In this document: positions 8,266 to 16,865 of the stretch, in pieces
How positions within the stretch are numbered: the stretch's first letter is position 1
Layout of the letters: the number at the start of each line of letters is the position of its first letter
From: Hydrogenophaga sp. SL48
GTDB lineage: Bacteria; Pseudomonadota; Gammaproteobacteria; Burkholderiales; Burkholderiaceae_C
Direction of reading: 5' to 3'
Assembly (NCBI RefSeq): GCF_021729865.1
Contig: NZ_CP063400.1
Span: 4,588,001 to 4,652,000, forward strand
Length of the DNA stretch: 64,000 nucleotides
Notes under the pieces: generated by a model
What the model was told of the DNA's origin: nothing
Databases searched by the model: none
The model's input: the letters and a program-made list of their open reading frames with translations, nothing else
Made by a program: the position numbers and the translations under genes

Positions 8266-8520
8266 GGCGGCGGAGGCGAAGTTGGCAAGGGGAGTTTTGT
8301 TTATCGGCCGATGGGGGAGGGGCTTGAATGGAGCGGGGCAGGAGCGCTTGGGGAGGCGCGAATCTTTATCAAGCCTGCATGAGAGGTGGTCGGATATATT
8401 GGCAGTCGGCTCCCGCGCCCACAGAGGAAATGTGCAATGGAGTCGTGATATCCCGTCGTCTAATCTGGTTATCAAGGATTGGGGGACGAACCACATTACG
8501 TTGGGCCTCAGAAGTCGATC

Positions 8521-9012
8521 ATGTCTCTCCAGCATCCAGTTCCTGACGAACACCTAAAACATATCGGCGACATTACCGTGTCGTTCGCGATGCTTGAGAG
8601 CCAACTGCAAACATTGGCCCAATCAATACTGGGCTCGGGACAGAGGCTCGGACAGATCGTCACTGCGGAGCTGTCGTTCAAAGCGCTTCGCGCCCTCACA
8701 GTCAGCCTCTACCTCCAGCGGAACGGTGAAGACGAAAACCTTGAAGAATTCCGTTCACTTATAAAGCGCGCCGCAGACGCAGAGGAACAGCGCAATCAAA
8801 TCGTGCACTCTGTGTGGGGAGCCGGGAACGACGCATCGAGCATCACGCGAATCAAGACAACGGCGAAAGAGAGGCACGGCATTCGCTCTCACTTCGAAGA
8901 TGTGTCCGCAGCAGACCTAAGCACGTTTGCTGCAGAGATCAAAGACCTAGCTGGCGATCTTCAGCAGTTTTGGTTCAAGTTGCTTGGAATTGGCAAGGCT
9001 ACCAATGGCTAG
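8521..9012 (+). CDS. Hypothetical protein in an A/T-richer islet
   Basis: This 163-residue soluble, mostly helical protein has no recognised family. Its N-terminal half (HIGDITVSFAMLESQLQTLAQSIL) and the motif AEEQRNQIVHSVWG resemble HEPN-like or abortive-infection-type helical proteins: a polar Arg-Asn-x4-His pattern is seen as RNQIVH. That link is a suggestion only. Start ATG 8521 is chosen for its sensible N-terminus. An in-frame ATG also lies 14 codons upstream. Base composition and codon use are clearly more A/T-rich than the surrounding genes, consistent with acquired DNA. Confidence 0.55.
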   Translation: MSLQHPVPDEHLKHIGDITVSFAMLESQLQTLAQSILGSGQRLGQIVTAELSFKALRALTVSLYLQRNGEDENLEEFRSLIKRAADAEEQRNQIVHSVWGAGNDASSITRIKTTAKERHGIRSHFEDVSAADLSTFAAEIKDLAGDLQQFWFKLLGIGKATNG

Positions 9013-9151
9013 TCTGCGGCCTATCCATCGCTCGAAAGGATGTTACAAGGCCTGCGCCCTTACACCGTCTCTCATGTCAAACGTTCGGCATCGCGATGAC
9101 ATATAAACCATACGACTTTATAGAGCCCGACCAGCGAGTTCGGGGTAGGCC

Positions 9152-9487
9152 ATGACGCGGAATCAAAAGCTGGGAGTGATCTTGGGCTTCTACGCAGTTA
9201 CACACACTGCTGTTGCATGGGTGATGGGTAATGACACGATGCTGGTTCGGCTAGCAACAGTGTTTGTACTTGTCGCGTGCGTCATAAAAGACATTCGGTA
9301 CGCACTGAATGTTCTGGCTGGGACTTGCGGGCTATTCGCCATCTCTGGTGTTGTATTGCTTATGCGCCTGGAATCAGATTGGCCAATCTACACTGCTGTG
9401 ACGCTATATATAAGTGCCTCGGCCGCATTCGCTTGGTGGCTACTGCAGCCGGAACGTCAAAGTACGTCAGCGAGGGCCGCAGAATGA
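9152..9487 (+). CDS. Small hypothetical membrane protein in the islet
   Basis: This 111-residue protein has four predicted membrane helices (about residues 8-25, 30-48, 52-72, 78-98) and a short charged tail, with no recognised family. A 19-codon open frame at 9096-9155 (MTYKPYDFIEPDQ) overlaps its start by four bases and could be a leader peptide, but it has no clear ribosome site. Codon use is more A/T-rich than the flanking chromosome, like the preceding gene. The function is unknown. Confidence 0.55.
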   Translation: MTRNQKLGVILGFYAVTHTAVAWVMGNDTMLVRLATVFVLVACVIKDIRYALNVLAGTCGLFAISGVVLLMRLESDWPIYTAVTLYISASAAFAWWLLQPERQSTSARAAE

Positions 9488-9582
9488 TGCCCAACTGTCG
9501 CATCCCGATTGATGGTGCACAGCGCTGAAACGAGCCGATGGAGGCGTCGCTTCATGAAGCGCATTCCCTCCGCCCGGTTGCC

Positions 9583-10005
9583 TCACCTCGGCGCCAACAC
9601 CGCCATCGTGATCCGCGACACACAGGTCAGCTCCCCCGCGTCGTTCCTCAGCTCGATCTGCCAGACCTGCGTCGTGCGGCCGATGTGCACCGGGCGGGCG
9701 GTGCCCGTCACCCAGCCGCTGGTCGCACCTTTGAGGTGGTTGGCGTTGATGTCCAGCCCCACGGCGCGGTGGCCTTCGGGGCAGCTGTAGGCGGCGCCGC
9801 AGCTGCCCAGGGTTTCGGCCAGCACCACGCTGACGCCGCCGTGCAGCAGGCCGTAGGGCTGCTTCGTGCGGGTGTCGACCGGCACGCGCCCGGTGATGAA
9901 GTCGTCGCCGACGGCCAGGAACTCCATGCCCAGGTGTTGCACGGCCGTGCCGACGTGGATGGCGGTGAGTTCTTCGACGGAGATGGGTTTTTTCCAGAGG
10001 GTCAT
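9583..10005 (-). CDS. PaaI-family acyl-CoA thioesterase (hotdog fold)
   Basis: This 140-residue protein has the PaaI/YdiI-type hotdog fold and is predicted to hydrolyse acyl-CoA or aryl-CoA thioesters in the cytosol. The signature GLLHGGVSVVLAETLGS is at about residues 51-67, with the catalytic acid Glu in VLAETLGS. NANHLKGATSGWVTGTARPVHIGRTTQVWQIE completes the sheet. Start ATG 10005 (MTLWKKPISVEEL) matches the family start, and the frame further upstream has no similarity. A second, more distant hotdog protein lies at 49.2 kb. Confidence 0.88.
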   Translation of the reverse strand: MTLWKKPISVEELTAIHVGTAVQHLGMEFLAVGDDFITGRVPVDTRTKQPYGLLHGGVSVVLAETLGSCGAAYSCPEGHRAVGLDINANHLKGATSGWVTGTARPVHIGRTTQVWQIELRNDAGELTCVSRITMAVLAPR

Positions 10006-10099
10006 GGGCTGAACAGGGTGTGGCTGGGAGATCGCCACACTGTAGCGGCCCTCGCCGGCGCGCACAGCGCCGGGTGTCGGTCCGCGCTGGACGGCGATG

Positions 10100-10501
10100 T
10101 CAACCCTTGCGCCGCAGCGCCACCACCGTGCCGGACGCCACCGGGGCCGGCAGTGCCCAGTGCGAGGGCAGGGCATGCAGCACGGCGCGCGCGTCGAGCG
10201 AGCGGATCGGCACCGTGTTGTCCATGGGGATGCGGTGATGCGCCTGCAAGGCCATGTAGCGCAGCGCGCTCACGCGCAGGAAGGAGGCGAAGTTGCCCAC
10301 TTCGCCGCGCGCAGCGACCAGCTCGTCGTAGAGCTTCTCGATCAGCTGCACCACCGCCATGCCGTCGCGTTCGCCGATCTCGGTGAGCACGTCCCAGTAG
10401 AGGTTCTCCAGCCGGATGCTGGTCACCACACCGTGCAGCCGCACCGAGCGGGTGCGGCTGGCGTAGCTCTCGGGGTCGGCGCTGATGAAGACTTCACACA
10501 T
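10100..10501 (-). CDS. Ribbon-helix-helix domain protein
   Basis: This 133-residue protein resembles the RHH_4-type proteins that carry a ribbon-helix-helix DNA-binding-like domain. The segment TRSVRLHGVVTSIRLENLYWDVLTEIGERDGMAVVQLIEKLYDEL (residues 17-61) has the short beta strand, two helices and conserved Leu-Glu-Trp pattern. The C-terminal tail after about residue 90 is variable. It may be a small regulator, but no target is visible. It follows the DJ-1/PfpI gene on the same strand with a 69-base gap. Confidence 0.75.
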   Translation of the reverse strand: MCEVFISADPESYASRTRSVRLHGVVTSIRLENLYWDVLTEIGERDGMAVVQLIEKLYDELVAARGEVGNFASFLRVSALRYMALQAHHRIPMDNTVPIRSLDARAVLHALPSHWALPAPVASGTVVALRRKG

Positions 10502-10570
10502 GGCGGCACTCCTGCGTGGGCGGACGAAGCCGCATTGTCGGCGGCTTCAGGCGGGTGTGGTGCGCGGCGG

Positions 10571-11149
10571 TCAGTGCGTGATCTTCGTGCCCAGCACCGC
10601 GAGGAACTGCGCGATCCAGGCCGGGTGCGCGGGCCAGGCGGGCGCGGTGACAAAGGGGCCGTCGGTCACGGCCTCGTCCACCGCGATGGCGGCGTAGGTG
10701 GCGCCCGCGAGCTCCACCTCCACCTGGCAGGCCGGGTAGGCCGAGATGGTGCGGCCCTTGATGTCGCCCGTGGCGGCCAGCAGCTGCGCGCCGTGGCAGA
10801 CGGCGGCCACCGGTTTGCCGCTGCTGGTGAAGTGTTTGACCAGCGCCATCACGCTGGCGTGCATGCGCAGGTACTCGGGGCCGCGCCCGCCGGGAATCAC
10901 CAGACCGTCGTAGCTCTCGGGCTTCACGTCGGCGAACGTGGCGTTGAGCGTGAAGCGGTGGCCGGGCTTTTCGCTGTAGGTCTGCGCGCCCTCGAAATCG
11001 TGGATGGCGGTGTGGATGAAGTCGCCGGCCTTCTTGTCGGGTGCGACGGCGTGCACCGTGTGGCCCACCGCCTGCAGCGCCTGGAACGGCACCATGGTTT
11101 CGTAGTCTTCGCAGTAATCGCCGCAGATCATCAACAGCTTCTTGCCCAT
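10571..11149 (-). CDS. DJ-1/PfpI family protein
   Basis: This 192-residue protein has the DJ-1/PfpI class I glutamine amidotransferase-like fold. The nucleophile elbow AVCHGAQLL provides the reactive Cys followed by His. The partner Glu is near the N-terminus (GDYCEDYE) and GLVIPGGRGPEYLR supplies the oxyanion region. Members act as deglycases, chaperones or stress hydrolases, and this one cannot be assigned more finely. The signals at the start are GGAGACTCCC and the ATG at 11149. It is a single gene between the permease terminator and the RHH gene. Confidence 0.88.
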   Translation of the reverse strand: MGKKLLMICGDYCEDYETMVPFQALQAVGHTVHAVAPDKKAGDFIHTAIHDFEGAQTYSEKPGHRFTLNATFADVKPESYDGLVIPGGRGPEYLRMHASVMALVKHFTSSGKPVAAVCHGAQLLAATGDIKGRTISAYPACQVEVELAGATYAAIAVDEAVTDGPFVTAPAWPAHPAWIAQFLAVLGTKITH

Positions 11150-11269
11150 GGGAGTCTCCTTGGAAAACGGGGGTCGGGCTTTGATTGTTGGGCGGGTGGC
11201 CGCAGCGGGGGTAACAGCCGGTTGCTGCAGGGCTGAGGGTTTGCCCTGATCGGTGCCGGCCTCGGACCC

Positions 11270-11307
11270 AAAAAAACGGCCTGCCACCCCAGCGGGCGGA
11301 CAGGCCG
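11270..11307 (-). terminator. Intrinsic terminator of the NCS2 permease gene
   Basis: On the minus strand a hairpin CGGCCTG...CAGGCCG with a 17-base loop is followed by seven T residues. It lies 19 bases behind the permease stop and separates it from the DJ-1 gene. Confidence 0.85.
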
Positions 11308-11325
11308 AGAGACGGCGCGCTGCGC

Positions 11326-12612
11326 TCAGCCCTTGCGGTTGAGCAGGGCGTAGAGCCCGATCGCTCCGAAGGTGGCGGTACCGATGCCGCCGAGCGCGAA
11401 TTCGCCGAACTTGAGTGTGTAGTCGCCCGTGCCCAGCACCAGGGTGATGGCCGCCACGAGCAGGTTCTTGTTGTCCGAGAAATTCACTTTGTTGTCGACC
11501 CAGATCTTGGCGCCGGCCACGGCGATCAGGCCGAACACCACGATGGACACGCCGCCCATCACGGCGAGTGGAATGGCCTGGATCAGCGCACCGAACTTCG
11601 GAGAGAAGCCGAGCAGCACGGCCATGATGCCGGCCACCAGGAAGATGGCGGTGGAGTAGATCTTGGTCGCGGCCATGACGCCGATGTTTTCGGCGTAGGT
11701 GGTCACGCCGGTGCCGCCCGCGCTGCCGGCCACGATGGTGGCCACGCCGTCGCCCATGAAGGCGCGGCCCATGTACTGGTCCAGGTTCTTGCCGGTCATC
11801 GCCGTCACGGCTTTGATGTGGCCCAGGTTCTCCGCCACCAGGATGATGGCCACCGGTGCGATCAGCAGCATCGCGTTGCCACTGAACACCGGTGCGCTGA
11901 AGTTGGGCATGCCGAACCAGGCCGCGCTGGCGATGCCGCTCAGGTCCAGCGGCTTGCCCAGTCCGAAGCCGTTGGTGAGCACGGCGTAGATGACGCTGGC
12001 GATGATCAGGCCCATGAGGATCAGCAGGCGCTGCAGCATGCCGCTGCTGAACACGGCCACCAGCGCCACGCAGACGAAGGTCACGCCCTGCATCCAGGCG
12101 TCGAAACCGGTGGGCGCCATGTTCTTGATCGGGATGCCGGCCAGGTTCAGGCCGATCACGGCGACCACCGAGCCGGTGACCACCGGGGGCATCAGGCGTT
12201 CGATCCAGCCCGTGCCGATGGCCTGCACCAGCGCGCCGATCAGCGTGTAGACCACGCCGCAGGCGATGATGCCGCCGAGCGCCACGCCGATGTTGGCGTT
12301 GGGCCCCGGGCCCGCGTAGCCGCTGGCCGCGATCACCACGCCGATGAAGGCGAAACTCGACCCGAGGTAGCTGGGCACCTTGCCGCCTGTCATGACGAAG
12401 AAGATCAGCGTGCCGATGCCGCTCATGAGGATGGCGACGTTGGGGTCGAAGCCCATCAGGATGGGGGCGAGCACGGTGGCGCCGAACATGGCGATCAGGT
12501 GCTGCACGCCCATGACGGCGGTCTGCGGCCAGGGCAGGCGCTCATCGGGGCCGATGACGCCGCCGCTGGCGAGGGTGGAGGAGGGTTTTTCAGTCCAGCT
12601 CAATAGGCCCAT
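11326..12612 (-). CDS. NCS2 family nucleobase permease (uracil/xanthine type)
   Basis: This is a 428-residue inner-membrane transporter of the nucleobase:cation symporter-2 family with a UraA-like 14-segment fold. Diagnostic stretches include QHLIAMFGATVLAPILMGFDPN near residue 38, YLGSSFAFIGVV near 83, and the substrate and cation motif AENLGHIKAVTAMTGKNLDQYMGRAFMGDGVAT near residues 250-285. GGTGVTTYAENIGVMAATKIYST follows. The QHLI and TTYAENIG patterns favour uracil over xanthine, but this is not certain. The start has AAGGAGTTCCC before ATG 12612. It is a single-gene unit ending in a terminator. Confidence 0.9.
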   Translation of the reverse strand: MGLLSWTEKPSSTLASGGVIGPDERLPWPQTAVMGVQHLIAMFGATVLAPILMGFDPNVAILMSGIGTLIFFVMTGGKVPSYLGSSFAFIGVVIAASGYAGPGPNANIGVALGGIIACGVVYTLIGALVQAIGTGWIERLMPPVVTGSVVAVIGLNLAGIPIKNMAPTGFDAWMQGVTFVCVALVAVFSSGMLQRLLILMGLIIASVIYAVLTNGFGLGKPLDLSGIASAAWFGMPNFSAPVFSGNAMLLIAPVAIILVAENLGHIKAVTAMTGKNLDQYMGRAFMGDGVATIVAGSAGGTGVTTYAENIGVMAATKIYSTAIFLVAGIMAVLLGFSPKFGALIQAIPLAVMGGVSIVVFGLIAVAGAKIWVDNKVNFSDNKNLLVAAITLVLGTGDYTLKFGEFALGGIGTATFGAIGLYALLNRKG

Positions 12613-12714
12613 GGGAACTCCTTGGTGGTGGGTGGGGGTCGGATCGCCCGAGATTCTGCGCGCGAAAACGCTGCCGCACCGATCCGGCGCGAGACAAGCG
12701 GCAGGAGCCGCGTC

Positions 12715-12818
12715 ATACGGGTTCGCCTTCAAGCGCAGGACAAGGCGGGAGCCGCAGACAGTGCTTTGGCACGGCAAGGCGAACCAACGCAGTGATGCGC
12801 TTGAAGGCGAACCCGTAT
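12715..12818. repeat. Perfect 23-base inverted repeat element (104 bases)
   Basis: The arms at 12715-12737 and 12796-12818 are exact reverse complements over 23 bases, with a 58-base interior. The right arm touches the stop codon of the DUF3237 gene. No target duplication or T-run was seen. The rest of the 205-base gap to the permease start holds only the permease leader. It could be a strong RNA hairpin or a small mobile palindromic unit. Confidence 0.85.
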
Positions 12819-13303
12819 CAGGCGACGCGGAAGACGCGGATCTGCACCCGGTCGGGGAAACGTGCCCCGGTGCCGACGAACAGGCTTTGTGTCATCCAGG
12901 CCAGCGCGGGGTGCGAGACCTCGAAGGTCGGCGCGCAGCGGAAGTAGATCGCGGCCGGGTCCACCGGCTCGCCACGCACGAGCTTCGCGATGTCCTCGGC
13001 CGAGCCCCGGCGCAGCGCGCGGTTCTGCACGAACACGTGGGCGCCCGCCCAGTCGGCGTCGTCCAGGCGCAGCAGGTAACGCGCGTCGAGGTCGGCGCAG
13101 GTCTCGCTCACCACCAGCTGGAAGTCCGCGCCACCGGGCAGCACCACACCATTTACCTGGCCGCTCACCGAGCCCCCGGTGATGGGGATGATGCGGCGCC
13201 GGCCCTGGCTGTTGAGCCCGAAGGTCTGGCCCGCCTCGACGGGCGCGGCGACGAAGACCGTGAGGTCGAACACGGGTTCGAGCAGGGGCGTGGGCAGGGT
13301 CAT
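12818..13303 (-). CDS. DUF3237 family protein
   Basis: This 161-residue protein of the DUF3237 family is a single-domain beta-barrel of unknown activity often found beside catabolic genes. Characteristic stretches are GRRRIIPITGGSVSGQVNGVVLPGGADFQ at residues 35-63, DARYLLRLDD and the C-terminal RVFRVA. Start ATG 13303 is chosen over an upstream TTG. It is the last gene of the tetR-TRAP-cyclase-fumarylacetoacetase run, 52 bases behind fahA, and its stop touches the long inverted repeat. A role in the same pathway is inferred from position only. Confidence 0.8.
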   Translation of the reverse strand: MTLPTPLLEPVFDLTVFVAAPVEAGQTFGLNSQGRRRIIPITGGSVSGQVNGVVLPGGADFQLVVSETCADLDARYLLRLDDADWAGAHVFVQNRALRRGSAEDIAKLVRGEPVDPAAIYFRCAPTFEVSHPALAWMTQSLFVGTGARFPDRVQIRVFRVA

Positions 13304-13355
13304 GGTGGTCAATGATGCCGGAACAGCTTTCCGCGCAAAGCGCGGCGGGGGTGGT

Positions 13356-14675
13356 TCATTTCACAGGAAGGATTTCGCCCTGGCAGCGGCCGAAGCCGAT
13401 GCGCGCCGCGCCCGGCTTCTCGCACCAGCCGCGCAGGATCACGCTGTCGCCGTCTTCCAGGAAACGCCGCTGCTCGCCGGTGCCGGGCAGGTCGATCGCC
13501 ACCGTGCCGCCCCGGCTGAGCTCGACGATGGCGCCGGCCTCGGGCGCGGTCGGGCCCGAGATGGTGCCGGTGCCCAGCAGGTCGCCAGACTGCAGGTTGC
13601 AGCCGCCCACGGTGTGCTGCGTGACCATCTGCGCGAGGGTCCAGTACTGGTGGCGGAAGCTGGTGGCCGAGAGCCGGTCGGGCGCCACGCCCCGCGCACG
13701 GTGCGTGGCGGTGTCGAGCAGCACTTCGAGCTGCACGTCCACGCCGCCCTGCGCGCGGTTGGCGGCGGTGTCGAGGTAGGCCAGCGGCTGGGGCTCGTCG
13801 GCCGGGTGGGCGAAGGGCACGCGGTAGGGCGCGAGCGCCTCCATCGTCACGATCCAGGGCGAAACGCTGGTGCAGAAGTTCTTGCCGAGGAAGGGGCCGA
13901 GCGGCGCCATTTCCCAGAACTGGTGGTCGCGCGCCGACCAGTCGTTGAGCAGGCACATGCCGAAGATGTGGTCTTCCGCCTGCTCCAGCGGGATCGGCTC
14001 ACCCATGGCGTTGCCCGGGCCGACGTAGAAGCCCAACTCCAGCTCGTAGTCGAGCCGGGCGCAGGGGCCGTACACCGGGGCGGTGGCGCCCGGAGGCATG
14101 GCCTGGCCCATGGGGCGGTGGAACGGCGTGCCGCTGACCACCACGCTGGACGCGCGGCCGTGGTACGCGATGGGCAGCCACTGGAAGTTGGGCGTGAGCG
14201 GGTCGTCGGGGCGCATCACGCGGCCCACGTTGCGGGCGTGGTGGATCGAGGTGTAGAAGTCGGTGTAGTTGGCGATGCGGGTGGGCACGGCGTGTTCCGC
14301 CTCGGCCTGCGGCAGCATGCAGCCGTGCAGCGCGCCCACCAGGTCGGACTTGGCGCCATGGCGCAGGGCGTCGAACAGCGCGTGGCGCAGCGCGCGCCAG
14401 GCCACGGAGCCCATGGCGAGGAAATCGTTGAGCGTGGTGCCCGCGCAGGCCTGCGCGGCGAGCTGCGGCAGGCCTTCGAGCACCGGGGTGGCGGCCACGG
14501 CCGCGAGGTCCACGATCTGGTCGCCGATGGCGACCCCGCCGCGAAAAGCCTCGTCCGAGCCCTTGCGGCGGAACACGCCGAAGGGCAGGTTCTGGATCGG
14601 GAAATCGGTGCCCGGCTCGTTGGCCGAGGCCAGCCAGCTTTTCACGCTGGCGTCGTGGGTGTGGTTGAGTTCCAT
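13356..14675 (-). CDS. fahA: Fumarylacetoacetase
   Basis: This 439-residue enzyme of the FAH family hydrolyses fumarylacetoacetate to fumarate and acetoacetate in homogentisate/tyrosine breakdown. It has the N-terminal SH3-like domain of true fumarylacetoacetases (about residues 1-120, FGVFRRKG; RIANYTDFYTSIHHARNVG). The catalytic domain follows with PIAYHGRASSVVVSGTP, LDYELELGFYVGPGN, LNDWSARDHQFWEM and LGKNFCTSVSPWIV. The metal and catalytic residues typical of the family are present in these stretches. No homogentisate dioxygenase is adjacent. The divergent acetoacetyl-CoA synthetase would consume the acetoacetate it makes. Confidence 0.93.
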   Translation of the reverse strand: MELNHTHDASVKSWLASANEPGTDFPIQNLPFGVFRRKGSDEAFRGGVAIGDQIVDLAAVAATPVLEGLPQLAAQACAGTTLNDFLAMGSVAWRALRHALFDALRHGAKSDLVGALHGCMLPQAEAEHAVPTRIANYTDFYTSIHHARNVGRVMRPDDPLTPNFQWLPIAYHGRASSVVVSGTPFHRPMGQAMPPGATAPVYGPCARLDYELELGFYVGPGNAMGEPIPLEQAEDHIFGMCLLNDWSARDHQFWEMAPLGPFLGKNFCTSVSPWIVTMEALAPYRVPFAHPADEPQPLAYLDTAANRAQGGVDVQLEVLLDTATHRARGVAPDRLSATSFRHQYWTLAQMVTQHTVGGCNLQSGDLLGTGTISGPTAPEAGAIVELSRGGTVAIDLPGTGEQRRFLEDGDSVILRGWCEKPGAARIGFGRCQGEILPVK

Positions 14676-14687
14676 GGGGGGCTCCGT

Positions 14688-15494
14688 TCAGGCCGAGGCC
14701 ATCAATGCGTCGTCGAAGATCGCGACGGCGCGGGTCCAGCCGGCCGACGCGCCACGGATCTTGTGCGGGAAGCAGCTGATGTAGAAGCCCGTCGCCGGGA
14801 TGGCTTCCAGGTTGTGCAGCTTTTCCAGGTGGCAGTAGCCGATGTCGCGGCCCGCCTTGTGGCCTTCCCAGATCAGGCTGGCGTCCTGCGTGGCGGCGTA
14901 TTTCTGAGCGGTGTAGACGAAGGGCGCGTCCCAGCTCCAGGCGTCGGTGCCGGTCAGGCGCACGCCGCGCTCCAGCAGGTACATGGTGGCGTCGTAGCCC
15001 ATGCCGCAGCCGGCGCTGACGAAGTCGTCGTGGCCGTAGCGGCTGCCGGCGCGGGTGTTGACGACCACGATCTCCAGCGGCGAGAGCGTGTGGCCGATGC
15101 GTTTCAGCTCGGCCTCGACGTCGGCGGCGGTCACCACGTAACCATCGGCCATGTGGCGGAAGTCGAGCTTGACGCCGGGCTGGAAGCACCACTCCAGCGG
15201 CACCTCGTCGATGGTCCAGGCCTTCTTCTTCTCGCCCAGCGCCTTGTCCATGGTGCTGTGGAAGTGGTAGGGCGCGTCCAGGTGGGTGCCGTTGTGGGTG
15301 GAGAGCTGGATCATCTCCACGGCCCACACATCGCCATCGGGCAGGTCTTCCTGCTTGAGGCCCGGGAAGAACGGCGCCATCTGCTCGAACGAGTTCTTGT
15401 GGTCGAAGTACTGGATCTTCGGGGCGAACGCCGGCGGGTCCGAGATGACGTCGTTTTCGAGAAAGATCGAGAGGTCAACGAAGGTGCGGGGCAT
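14688..15494 (-). CDS. Cyclase family metal-dependent hydrolase (kynurenine formamidase-like)
   Basis: This 268-residue protein belongs to the cyclase/KynB family. The metal-binding motif STHNGTHLDAPYHF (about residues 69-82), in the usual HxGTHxDxPxH form, is followed by a catalytic His-rich region around GHTLSPLEIVVVNTRAGS. Members hydrolyse formamides, lactones or cyclic amides. It is longer than KynB (about 210 residues), so kynurenine formamidase itself is not assured. It lies between the TRAP transporter genes and fahA on one strand, which suggests that it opens or deformylates the imported substrate. Confidence 0.85.
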   Translation of the reverse strand: MPRTFVDLSIFLENDVISDPPAFAPKIQYFDHKNSFEQMAPFFPGLKQEDLPDGDVWAVEMIQLSTHNGTHLDAPYHFHSTMDKALGEKKKAWTIDEVPLEWCFQPGVKLDFRHMADGYVVTAADVEAELKRIGHTLSPLEIVVVNTRAGSRYGHDDFVSAGCGMGYDATMYLLERGVRLTGTDAWSWDAPFVYTAQKYAATQDASLIWEGHKAGRDIGYCHLEKLHNLEAIPATGFYISCFPHKIRGASAGWTRAVAIFDDALMASA

Positions 15495-15548
15495 GGTGCT
15501 CTCCTTGGCGGGTATCGGTCCGGGTGTGACGGGTGGCGGGTGCGGTGC

Positions 15549-16865
15549 TCATTTCAGCAACACCAGGCTGAGGGACGGGAACGCCATCAGGAGCAGCAAG
15601 ACCGCCACCATGATCAGTGTGAACGGCGCGGTGCCGCGGAAGATGTCGCCCAGGCTGATGCGCGGGTCGTTCAGCGAGCTCTTGACCACATAGGCCGAGA
15701 GGCCGAACGGCGGCGTGAGCAGGCCGATCTCCACCGCCACCACGGTGACCACGCCGAACCAGATCAGGTTCATGCCGAACTGCTCGGCGATCGGCAGCAT
15801 CAGCGGCAGCACGATCAGCAGGATGGACGACGAGTCGATCACCGTGCCCAGCAGGATGATGATGGCCACATAGACCAGCATGAAGGCAAACGGCCCGAAG
15901 CCCGCCTGGCCGATCATCTCCATCAGGAACTGCGGCATGCCCGACATCGCCAGCATGCGGGTGTAGATGCTGGCGCAGATGATCAGGAAACTCACCGCCA
16001 CGGTGACGTGCCCGGTTTCCGTCAGCACCTCCCAGAAGGTGCGCGCCGTGAGCTTGCGCCGCAGCACCGCGATCAGCAGCGCCAGCGCCGCGCCCACCGC
16101 GCCGGCCTCGGTGGCGGTGAACAGGCCGCCGTAGAGACCGCCCAGCACGCCACCGATCATCAGCACGATGGGCACCAGCTTGAGCGCCATGGTCTGCGGG
16201 CTCATGTCCTCGCCGTCGGGCACGGGCATCTCGCCACCCGCGTAGACCATCGAGGGCTTGAAGTACGCCGCGAGCACGATGCCGATGGCGAAGGCCGAGG
16301 CCAGCAACAGGCCGGGCACGATGCCTGCAGTGAACAGGTCGCCCACCGACTGGTTGGCCAGGAAGCCGTAGAGGATCATCAGCAGGCTGGGCGGGATCAG
16401 CATGCCCAGCACCGACGAGCCGGCCACCACGCCCACCGCAAAACGCGGCTGGTAACCGAAGCGCATCATCTGCGGCACCGCCACGCGGGTGAACACCGCG
16501 GCCGAGGCGATGGAGATGCCGGTGATGGCAGCGAACACCGCGTTGGACGCCACCGTGGCCACGCCCAGGCCGCCGCGCAGGCGGCGGAACAGCTGGTTGG
16601 CGACCTCGAACGCGTCCTTGCCGATGTCCGCCCGGGCCACCAGAAAACCGGTCAGCACGAACAGCGGCACCACGCCGAAGATGTGGCTGGCGATGGCGTC
16701 GCTGGACGCCTGCGCCAGCAGGTTGGCCGCGACACCGATGTCGTCGCGAATGATCCAGACGCCGACGAAGGAGACCAGGCCCAGCACCACGGCCACGTGC
16801 AGGCCGCCCCAGATCAGCAGCAGCATCAGGCCCAGCGAGAGCACGGCGACGGTGGTGGCGCTCAT
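15549..16865 (-). CDS. TRAP transporter large permease (DctM)
   Basis: This 438-residue protein is the large membrane subunit of a tripartite ATP-independent periplasmic transporter. It has about 12 hydrophobic helices. Conserved TRAP motifs include IPLFVLTGFLVARADIG-like GVVPLFVLTG, GLGVATVASNAVFAAITGISIASAAVFTRVAVP, GMLIPPSLLMILYG, GLYGGLFTATEAGAVG and IGLLTPPFGLSAYVV. It overlaps the small permease gene by four bases and is followed by the cyclase gene. The substrate is probably an organic acid, perhaps the precursor hydrolysed by the downstream enzymes. Confidence 0.93.
   Translation of the reverse strand: MSATTVAVLSLGLMLLLIWGGLHVAVVLGLVSFVGVWIIRDDIGVAANLLAQASSDAIASHIFGVVPLFVLTGFLVARADIGKDAFEVANQLFRRLRGGLGVATVASNAVFAAITGISIASAAVFTRVAVPQMMRFGYQPRFAVGVVAGSSVLGMLIPPSLLMILYGFLANQSVGDLFTAGIVPGLLLASAFAIGIVLAAYFKPSMVYAGGEMPVPDGEDMSPQTMALKLVPIVLMIGGVLGGLYGGLFTATEAGAVGAALALLIAVLRRKLTARTFWEVLTETGHVTVAVSFLIICASIYTRMLAMSGMPQFLMEMIGQAGFGPFAFMLVYVAIIILLGTVIDSSSILLIVLPLMLPIAEQFGMNLIWFGVVTVVAVEIGLLTPPFGLSAYVVKSSLNDPRISLGDIFRGTAPFTLIMVAVLLLLMAFPSLSLVLLK

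Noticed and set aside
8814..9155. Frame of 113 codons overlapping the islet gene at 8521
   Set aside because: The first part is out of frame within the better candidate, and only a 19-codon tail (9096-9155) stands alone. It is mentioned in the neighbouring entry as a possible leader.
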